Assembly: GCA_036338025.1 (NCBI GenBank)
Contig: JAYZDB010000260.1
Span: 1 to 11,475, forward strand
Direction of reading: 5' to 3'
DNA: 11,475 nucleotides
Origin: JAYZDB01 sp036338025
GTDB taxonomy: Bacteria > Planctomycetota > UBA1135 > UBA2386
Positions 1 to 4,029 of the stretch are shown here, piece by piece; the first letter of the stretch is position 1; each line of letters starts with the position of its first letter. A program made the position numbers and the translations under genes. The notes beneath the pieces are model-generated. The model searched no databases and was not told the origin of the DNA. It worked only from the letters and a program-made list of their open reading frames with translations.

Positions 1-111
1 GACAAAAAGGTCCCGCTGGCCAATCTGTTCGTTTCGATGCTCAATGCCGTAGATGTCCCGGTGGCAAAGTTCGCCGATAGTACCGGGCCAATAACTGAGT
101 TGTTGGGGTGA
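1..111 (+). CDS. DUF1552 (HXXSHH) protein, C-terminal 36 codons only
   Basis: This is the 3' end of a gene that begins left of the window. The frame is open from base 1 to a TGA at 109-111, and its 36 residues are identical to the C-terminus of the complete DUF1552 protein at 9453-10829. The nucleotide match to that gene is perfect over all 111 bases, so a recently duplicated or gene-converted copy probably lies upstream. No family motif falls in this stretch, so the assignment rests entirely on identity with the complete copy. Whether the upstream gene is intact cannot be seen. Confidence 0.85.
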   Translation, partial: DKKVPLANLFVSMLNAVDVPVAKFADSTGPITELLG

Positions 112-271
112 TGTTCAGGTCCGCTGAGGTTACTCAGGTGGGACGGAGGGGTTCTTGGCTCGTTCGCATCCCGCCAAGGGCAAGGTGTTCGTCTCCGTGG
201 TGTCGACTCCCAAGACTCGTGATGCTCTGCGTGCCGAATTAGGGCGTTCCATCTCGGTCAAGGACTACACT
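1..271 (+). repeat. Long direct repeat, copy A (left)
   Basis: Bases 1-271 match 10719-10989 with two mismatches (132 A versus G; 225 C versus T) and no gaps. The match runs to the window edge, so the true left end is hidden and the repeat may be much longer. It covers the DUF1552 gene end, the short gap, and the first 39 codons of the small ORF. Homology stops abruptly after base 271. Likely origin: duplication or recombination of a DUF1552-containing segment. Confidence 0.95.
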
Positions 272-295
272 GGTCTTATGCCGTTCACGCACTGA
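155..295 (+). pseudogene. Truncated copy of the small ORF found intact at 10873-11124
   Basis: A TTG start at 155 follows a GGAGG Shine-Dalgarno (145-149) by 5 bases, exactly as in the longer copy. The first 39 codons match that copy except one V-to-A change caused by the T/C difference at base 225. After the repeat ends at 271 the frame enters unrelated sequence and stops at TGA 293-295, giving 46 aa instead of 83. This looks like a gene whose 3' part was replaced by recombination. The family is unknown and a residual short peptide may still be made. Confidence 0.6.
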
Positions 296-390
296 CTTTT
301 GTCGATCCCATAGTGGGTACCGTAGTCATTGAATACACAACTCCTGATGGTACTCCGGGACGGCAGACAATTTTTGTTAGCTCTTGGTGA
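271..390 (+). pseudogene. Orphan C-terminal fragment of an unknown protein
   Basis: From the repeat breakpoint at 271 a second frame, different from that of the truncated ORF at 155-295, reads 39 sense codons to TGA 388-390. Its composition is protein-like and beta-rich, ending VVIEYTTPDGTPG then RQTIFVSSW. Upstream in the same frame a stop (220-222) is reached with no good start, so the natural N-terminus is missing. I infer that two partial genes were joined at base 271. The parent gene is not recognised. Confidence 0.45.
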
Positions 391-400
391 GTGCCATGCA

Positions 401-484
401 GACCTCAATCCAACTCAGACCAACTCCAACATCGAGTTCATTCGATTGGTTCTGAGCTTGCTTCTGATCCTTCGAAAAGAGCCG
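401..484 (+). repeat. Interspersed hairpin repeat R1 (X-type right arm)
   Basis: Shared core: CTCAGA-x6-CCAA-CA-TCGA-loop-TCGATTGG-TTCTGAG, which folds as an imperfect hairpin with unpaired CA opposite a continuous strand. From 426 to 484 it matches R5 (6691-6749) with 2 differences in 59 bases, one of them in the loop. The left arm (GACCTCAATC, CAACTCAGAC) is shared with R4. It sits between the orphan gene fragment and the 53-aa gene. Confidence 0.85.
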
Positions 485-506
485 TCTAAATGAGTAGCAT
501 GGAGTC

Positions 507-668
507 ATGAGCAATAGAGAGAAACGAATCACGGTGATGGACGGTTACCGTTTCTGCCTTGGTGTGATCCTGTGCCAGGTGGTCCTCGCCCTGCTTGTCG
601 TCGTGGCTGGCTTCGCGCTAGGGTTTTTGCCTGCAATCGCGTCCTTCCTAGCTTCGGTGGCTAAGTAG
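507..668 (+). CDS. Small membrane protein, 53 aa, unknown family
   Basis: ATG at 507 to TAG at 666-668. The N-terminus is polar (MSNREKRITVMDG), followed by a strongly hydrophobic stretch from about residue 16 to 51, enough for one long or two short membrane helices, then the end VAK. A GGAG (501-504) lies only 2 bases before the ATG, so initiation is not strongly supported. The gene fills the interval between repeats R1 and R2, and its last codon plus stop (AAG TAG) are already part of R2. It is not recognised as a known family. Coding status rests on the hydrophobic pattern and its repeat-bounded position. Confidence 0.55.
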   Translation: MSNREKRITVMDGYRFCLGVILCQVVLALLVVVAGFALGFLPAIASFLASVAK

Positions 669-727
669 CGACGAACTCCAATCCACCATCGAGTTCGTTC
701 GGTTGGTTCTGATCCCTCGAAAAGAAG
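663..727 (+). repeat. Interspersed hairpin repeat R2
   Basis: Begins AAGTAGCGAC, as in R3 and R5. The core CCACCATCGA-GTTCGT-TCGGTTGG keeps the stem of the other copies, with a G-T wobble where this copy has TCGG instead of TCGA. The right arm is a shortened X type, going directly from GGTTCTGATCC to CTCGAAAAGAAG and lacking the inner GCTTGCTTCTG of R1 and R5. Its first bases supply the stop codon of the 53-aa gene. Confidence 0.8.
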
Positions 728-734
728 ACTCGCA

Positions 735-1028
735 GTGAAGCCACATCTTGTACGGTCCAGTGTTGTTGCGGCCGGCGTTTGCGTGGCATGGTTGGGCCTG
801 CTTCTTGTCGGTGGCGAGACCGCCGGTGAGGTGACCGTGACGCTCCTGGAGCCGTGGTTTACGCTATGTGGGGAAATAACTCCGAAAGCCTGGCAGACTC
901 GAGGCAACCTCCCACTCTTTGTGATGTGGATGGCAGGTGGAATCGCCGTCTACTCGGCGGTGGCTGGCTTCACCACTGCTGCATTGTGGGTAGGCGTGGA
1001 GAAACGCCGCCAGACAACAGTTTTGTGA
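735..1028 (+). CDS. Small two-helix membrane protein, 97 aa, unknown family
   Basis: GTG start at 735, 8 bases after an AGAAG-like weak Shine-Dalgarno at the end of R2; TGA at 1026-1028. Two hydrophobic segments are visible: about residues 7-28 (VVAAGVCVAWLGLLLV) and 61-88 (LFVMWMAGGIAVYSAVAG...). They are joined by a loop with E, P and T residues, and the tail is basic (VEKRRQ). This predicts an inner-membrane protein with both ends on the same side. No family is recognised. It lies between R2 and R3 and is the clearest gene of that unit. Confidence 0.65.
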   Translation: MKPHLVRSSVVAAGVCVAWLGLLLVGGETAGEVTVTLLEPWFTLCGEITPKAWQTRGNLPLFVMWMAGGIAVYSAVAGFTTAALWVGVEKRRQTTVL

Positions 1029-1078
1029 ACTTGTCGAATGCAGAGATTCGCTGTGAACCCTGCGTGTCTTGACGGCAG

Positions 1079-1195
1079 ATGGACGGTGATCTATCAACTA
1101 GCCGAGGTCGATCCAGTCAAGTAGCAGATCCACTTCCGCCCGTCAGCGGCATCTACAAAGCTGGCAAGAAGGTCGCTGACCCCCCCACGAAGTAG
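1079..1195 (+). CDS. Possible 38-aa ORF ending in repeat R3
   Basis: ATG 1079 to TAG 1193-1195. The predicted peptide is polar, with a basic, proline-containing end (GIYKAGKKVADPPTK). It has no obvious Shine-Dalgarno and no recognisable domain. The one point in its favour is that it ends with AAG TAG inside the repeat, exactly as the 53-aa gene does in R2. It may be the 3' remnant of a longer cassette gene rather than a working gene. Weak call. Confidence 0.25.
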   Translation: MDGDLSTSRGRSSQVADPLPPVSGIYKAGKKVADPPTK

Positions 1196-1260
1196 CGACC
1201 AGGCCCAATCCACCATCGAGTTCGTTCGATTGGTTCTGATGTTGTTGAAGGGGTCTAGGG
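1190..1260 (+). repeat. Interspersed hairpin repeat R3 (Y-type right arm)
   Basis: Left arm GAAGTAGCGACC as in R2 and R5. Core CCACCATCGA-GTTCGT-TCGATTGG. The right arm is the alternative Y type, TTCTGATGTTGTTGAAGG then GGTCTAGG, shared with R4. It thus combines the left half seen in R2/R5 with the right half seen in R4. Confidence 0.8.
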
Positions 1261-1296
1261 CGCAGCTCGGTTCACCATGCGACGCTGAGATTAGCC

Positions 1297-1656
1297 TCAG
1301 TCGTCGCCGGCCCAGGACGCTCCGCTCTGCTCAAACTCGTAACAGACGCAAACTTCATCGCCCACAACCCAGGCATCATGGCCTGGCCCGATGGCGTAAG
1401 CATCCCCTGCTGTAACGTCCATTTCAGACCCGCCTTCGTGGGTCACCTTCATGGAACCCGAATGCAGTATCCCTAAATGCTGGACCTGACAGGTTGGCGT
1501 ACCCGCCAAGGGCTGGTTGCACTCCGACCATTTCCAGCCGGGTTGAAGCACGATCCGCGAGACTTTCGCGGCCCCAAACTCGAGGGTCTCCATCTTCGCC
1601 TTATCGGGAGTTTTGACCTGTTCCGACGTCGAGAAATTCTTGTTTTGCAAATGCAA
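1297..1656 (-). CDS. Cupin-domain protein, 119 aa
   Basis: The minus-strand frame ends at 1297. I choose the TTG at 1656-1654 as start because AAGGAG (1669-1664) lies 7 bases upstream; an ATG at 1689 would add 11 residues but has no comparable ribosome site. The protein is a single cupin barrel. It has the RIVLQPGWKWSE strand, a CQVQHLGIL motif-1 region with histidine, a glycine-rich turn (LHSGSMKV), and the motif-2 stretch GDAYAIGPGHDAWVVGDE. It resembles small stand-alone cupins of about 115-125 aa of unknown substrate. It is the only clear minus-strand gene, lying between R3 and R4 opposite to its neighbours. Confidence 0.88.
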   Translation of the reverse strand: MHLQNKNFSTSEQVKTPDKAKMETLEFGAAKVSRIVLQPGWKWSECNQPLAGTPTCQVQHLGILHSGSMKVTHEGGSEMDVTAGDAYAIGPGHDAWVVGDEVCVCYEFEQSGASWAGDD

Positions 1657-1663
1657 CGCTGGA

Positions 1664-1669
1664 CTCCTT
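1664..1669 (-). promoter_or_regulatory. Shine-Dalgarno for the cupin gene
   Basis: Read on the minus strand it is AAGGAG, 7 bases before TTG 1656-1654. It decides the TTG start over the ATG at 1689. Confidence 0.7.
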
Positions 1670-1854
1670 GCGTAGTGGTGTTTGTGCATCGTCGAAACTT
1701 AGTTCCATGCACAAAACAGGAAGTGAGTAGAAACAAGGCCTGCCATCGAAACTCGATATCAAGTCCCTGAGCACATGATCGTAGACCTCTCAGTCTCTAC
1801 CGCAATACTGTCAACTCAAGGCCCGGGGATGCCGCCACCCCTAGCTGACCACAC

Positions 1855-1920
1855 AAAGGGGTCTAGGATGCACACCCGACGCACCATGACCTATCGCCAA
1901 ACTCGACTGATCGCAAACGC
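1855..1920 (+). repeat. Degenerate repeat copy R6 (Y arm joined to start of element P)
   Basis: AAGGGGTCTAGGATGCA-CACCCGA... matches the Y arm of R4 and continues, after a deletion of roughly 13 bases, into a diverged match to the start of P1 (CCAAACTCGACTGATCGCAAACGCC against TAAAACTCGGCCGCTCGCAA...). The hairpin core upstream is missing. It shows that the Y arm and element P belong to one larger composite repeat. Confidence 0.55.
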
Positions 1921-1970
1921 CTCGAAACAACCGAGCAAACCACAACTAGCTCCCTTATGATCAGAGCCGC

Positions 1971-1978
1971 GAAGGAGG
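1971..1978 (+). promoter_or_regulatory. Shine-Dalgarno for the 67-aa gene
   Basis: GAAGGAGG, 5 bases before TTG 1984. It sets the start at TTG 1984 rather than ATG 1957, which would place this site inside the coding sequence. Confidence 0.75.
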
Positions 1979-1983
1979 CACAA

Positions 1984-2187
1984 TTGAAGTACTGGGCGCT
2001 AATGGTCATCCCGATGGTGCTGCTCGGGCTCGTTCTCGGTCCTGTGATCGGAACGTTTATCGCCGGAGACGGGCAGGATGGGTTCATCGGGTTCCTCTAT
2101 GGACTGCGGATCGGACCCGTAGCAGGTCTCCTCGTGGGCATCGTGCTCGGTGTCTTGCGGAAGAAAAGCAAGCATCCCGAGGAATGA
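1984..2187 (+). CDS. Small two-helix membrane protein, 67 aa, unknown family
   Basis: TTG start at 1984, 5 bases after the near-perfect Shine-Dalgarno GAAGGAGG; TGA at 2185-2187. Two glycine-rich hydrophobic helices are visible: residues about 3-26 (WALMVIPMVLLGLVLGPVIG...) and 40-59 (GLRIGPVAGLLVGIVLGVL). They are separated by a short acidic loop (AGDGQDG), and the end is charged and basic (RKKSKHPEE). It looks like a small inner-membrane protein, with a glycine pattern reminiscent of helix-packing motifs. No family is recognised. It occupies the last part of the R3-R4 unit and ends about 35 bases before R4. Confidence 0.7.
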   Translation: MKYWALMVIPMVLLGLVLGPVIGTFIAGDGQDGFIGFLYGLRIGPVAGLLVGIVLGVLRKKSKHPEE

Positions 2188-2222
2188 CGTGCCCGTCGGC
2201 GTGAATCCCAAAACAACCCCAC

Positions 2223-2305
2223 CTCAATCGCAACTCAGACCAACTCCAACATCGAGTTGCTCGATTGGGTCTGATGTTGTTGAAGGGGTCTAGGATGCAG
2301 ACCCG
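2223..2305 (+). repeat. Interspersed hairpin repeat R4 (Y-type right arm)
   Basis: The left arm CTCAATC...CAACTCAGACC is shared with R1, and the right arm GATGTTGTTGAAGG then GGTCTAGG with R3. The stem sequence is kept (CAGACC-x4-CCAA-CA-TCGAG against CTCGA-TTGG-GTCTG), while the loop is TTG instead of GTTCGT. The downstream sequence runs directly into element P1. Confidence 0.85.
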
Positions 2306-2329
2306 AGCCACCATTCAGGCCACCATGGC

Positions 2330-2437
2330 CTTTCGTAAAACTCGGCCGCTCGCAAACCCGCCTGGCTCCTTAACTTCAGCCTGATGCATGGTGGGCGTTA
2401 AAGAGCCTCTGACTTCACACACCATTATTTCGGCAAA
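2330..2437 (+). repeat. Repeat element P, copy 1
   Basis: These 108 bases match 11081-11188 without gaps, at 101 of 108 positions. They contain the inverted repeat GGCTCCTTAAC (2364-2374) / GTTAAAGAGCC (2397-2407), 10 of 11 paired, with a 22-base loop. Stem bases are identical in the two copies, and 4 of the 7 differences lie in the loop. The right part ends ACACCATTATTTCGGCAAA, after which the copies diverge. Confidence 0.9.
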
Positions 2438-2506
2438 TTGTGCCCGTATTGGTCGGCCTGTAACCCCCGTCTACGAGCTTCCCACAGCATCAGGTTCACA
2501 AAGAAC

Positions 2507-2524
2507 TTAGGTGCTGTTGGGATA
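2507..2524 (+). repeat. 18-bp direct repeat (first copy)
   Basis: TTAGGTGCTGTTGGGATA occurs here and exactly at 11246-11263. In both places it lies about 60-70 bases right of element P, after unrelated sequence. Here it leads within 14 bases to the tRNA fragment. Confidence 0.75.
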
Positions 2525-2538
2525 GACCAACAAGTAGG

Positions 2539-2576
2539 GCCTGGGGTCGGAGGTTCAAATCCTCTCGCTCCGACCA
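2539..2576 (+). pseudogene. 3' half of a tRNA (probably tRNA-Pro), candidate att remnant
   Basis: In order: GCCTG (3' side of an anticodon stem), GGGTC (variable region), GGAGG-TTCAAAT-CCTCT (perfect T-arm with one G-T pair), CGCTCCG (3' acceptor strand), A (discriminator), CCA. The GGGTCGGAGGTTC stretch and the implied CGGAGCG acceptor with first base C are typical of bacterial tRNA-Pro. The D arm, the 5' acceptor strand (no CGGAGCG upstream) and the anticodon are absent, so it cannot be a functional tRNA. Such 3' halves are the usual target duplication left by tyrosine-recombinase elements. In that model the intact tRNA would lie to the left and the element would end here. Confidence 0.75.
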
Positions 2577-2739
2577 GTGTATTTGTCTGCCGCGAGCCCA
2601 GTTGTGGCACTCCTGCTCACGTCGAGCAGTGCGGCTTCTCCTCGGATGCCGTTGGTTGGCGTGTTGAAGACTCCGTAGAAGTCGAAATGGCGCACCTTTG
2701 GCCCGCAGCGCCTGCTTCCTGAGTATCCTACGAGCAGCC

Positions 2740-4029
2740 ATGAGACTACCGATTGAAACCACTGTGGATCGCCGCCACTTCCTCCGTAGTGCATCGGCGT
2801 TGATCGCTCTGCCGTCTCTGGAGTCTCTGGCGCCGCGGGCAGCACATCCTGGGGCCCAGGCCGACGGTCCCCGGAACTTCGTTGCCGTCGGTTGCTTCCT
2901 CGGCTTGCATCAGAAAGCGTTCTACCCCAAGCAGGCGGGCAAGAAGTATCAGATGTCGCCTACGCTCAAGCCGCTGGCCGACTTCCGCGACAGTTTCACC
3001 GTCTTTTCCGGGCTTGACCATCGGGCATCCAACGGCCACGCAAAGTGGAGCAACTTCCTTTGCGGACGATCGCCGCAGTCCTACTCCCTTGATCAGATGA
3101 TCGCGGATCGGATCGGGCAGAAGTCGCGGTTCGCATCCTTGCAGATGACCGCGGGATCCAGCCAAGGCGCCAAGGGTGGCCTCAGGGCCATAAGCTTCAC
3201 CCGGCAAGGCGTTGCGCTACCGACGATTCATCGGCCGAGCGTGCTCTACAAGCAGCTGTTCGTGACCAAGGAAGACCGGGCCCGCACCGAGTACGTGCTC
3301 CGCAGTGGCAAGAGCGCGCTCGACCACGTGGTGGAGGATGCGCGTCGACTAACCAAATCGCTGCCCCATGCCGATCGCCAGAAGCTGCAGGAGTACTTTC
3401 ACTCGGTTCGTGCCATGGAGCAGCGCATGACCCGGCAACTGGCGACGATCAACGAGCCCGTCCCGGAACCAGACTACAAGCTGCCCAGCTTCGACCCGAT
3501 CACGCCGAACCTACAGCTCGAGGCCGCGACGATCATGTACGATCTCATGGCCCTCGCCCTGCAGACCGACTCAACCCGTGTCGCGACCTTGTTCCTCGAT
3601 GGGCTCGGTCAGGTTTTCACCATCGACGGGCGCGCACTTGGGTCCGGCTACCACGGCTTGTCTCACCACGGCAACGACCCGGGGATGATTCGTGACCTGG
3701 TTGCGGTCGAAACCGCCCACATGCGATGCTTCAGTGGTTTCATCAAGCAGCTGAAGGAGAAGACCAATGCGCAGGGCAAGTCCCTGCTCGATGACACCAT
3801 CGCCCTGTTCGGCACCGGCATGGGCGACGCCAGTCGCCACAGCAACCGCAACCTGCCGACCCTTGTCGCTGGCGGCGGGTTCAAGCACCAGGGCCACGTC
3901 GTCACCGACCAGTCCAAGAAGGGTGCTCCGCTCTTGGGCGACCTGTTGATCACGCTGATGCAGAAGCTCGGTCTGGAAACGGACACCTTCTCAAACGCCT
4001 CGCACAACATGAACGAGGTGCTTTTTTGA
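2740..4029 (+). CDS. DUF1552 (HXXSHH) family exported protein, module 1
   Basis: The 429-aa protein is read from ATG 2740; a TTG at 2698 would add 14 residues ahead of the signal, and neither start has a clear Shine-Dalgarno. It begins with a twin-arginine-type signal (VDRRHFLRSASALIALPS, residues 9-26), so it is probably folded before export. The family signature is intact: HGLSHH at residues 305-310. Also visible are SFTVFSGLDHR near 85-95, helical QTDSTRVATLFLDG near 280, and the C-terminal LFGTGMGDASRH...NLPTLVAGG block. Length is usual for DUF1552. The function is unknown. Its stop overlaps the start of the next gene (TTGA), so the pair is one translationally coupled unit. Confidence 0.93.
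   Translation: MRLPIETTVDRRHFLRSASALIALPSLESLAPRAAHPGAQADGPRNFVAVGCFLGLHQKAFYPKQAGKKYQMSPTLKPLADFRDSFTVFSGLDHRASNGHAKWSNFLCGRSPQSYSLDQMIADRIGQKSRFASLQMTAGSSQGAKGGLRAISFTRQGVALPTIHRPSVLYKQLFVTKEDRARTEYVLRSGKSALDHVVEDARRLTKSLPHADRQKLQEYFHSVRAMEQRMTRQLATINEPVPEPDYKLPSFDPITPNLQLEAATIMYDLMALALQTDSTRVATLFLDGLGQVFTIDGRALGSGYHGLSHHGNDPGMIRDLVAVETAHMRCFSGFIKQLKEKTNAQGKSLLDDTIALFGTGMGDASRHSNRNLPTLVAGGGFKHQGHVVTDQSKKGAPLLGDLLITLMQKLGLETDTFSNASHNMNEVLF

Larger units (their letters stand above)
1657..1983. other. Intergenic stretch between divergent cupin and 67-aa genes
   Basis: This non-coding gap separates two divergently transcribed genes, so it should hold promoters for both, but I see no convincing -35/-10 pair. 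It contains both Shine-Dalgarno sites (1664-1669 minus, 1971-1978 plus), a degenerate repeat segment (1855-1920), and a short perfect palindrome ATCGA-AAC-TCGAT at 1745-1757. Short frames here have no protein-like features. Confidence 0.5.
2188..2739. other. Non-coding junction region: R4, P1, tRNA 3' half
   Basis: No credible gene in 552 bases. In order it holds R4 (2223-2305), element P1 (2330-2437), a 69-base unique stretch, an 18-base sequence repeated at 11246, a small hairpin (TGTTGG-GATAGA-CCAACA, 2514-2531), a tRNA 3' half (2539-2576), and a hairpin CTGCTC-ACGTC-GAGCAG at 2613-2629. The minus-strand frame across 2425-2610 is the familiar spurious GARGFEPPTP-type antisense of a tRNA. 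Confidence 0.75.

Noticed and set aside
545..907. 120-codon minus-strand frame opposite the 53- and 97-aa genes
   Set aside because: Translation is rich in T, R, S and P without any domain or helix, and it crosses repeat R2; the plus-strand frames have clear membrane segments.
1745..1757. Inverted mini-copy of the R core (ATCGA-AAC-TCGAT)
   Set aside because: Only 13 bases and a simple palindrome; likely by chance, so not listed as a repeat copy.
1775..1960. 61-codon plus-strand frame between the cupin and the 67-aa gene
   Set aside because: Runs through repeat R6, has no Shine-Dalgarno and a low-complexity polar translation.
401..2305. CRISPR array
   Set aside because: The repeats are spaced irregularly (hundreds to thousands of bases), vary in sequence and carry genes between them; there are no short uniform spacers and no cas genes.
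2364..2407. P hairpin as an intrinsic terminator
   Set aside because: No T-run follows either copy, and sequence conservation extends well beyond the hairpin.
2425..2610. Minus-strand frame with VGARGFEPPTPGPT
   Set aside because: Well-known spurious translation of the antisense of tRNA genes; it coincides with the tRNA 3' half.
2698..2739. TTG start 14 codons upstream for the first DUF1552 gene
   Set aside because: No ribosome site in front of it and it would put extra residues before the twin-arginine signal; ATG 2740 places the signal at a normal distance from the start.
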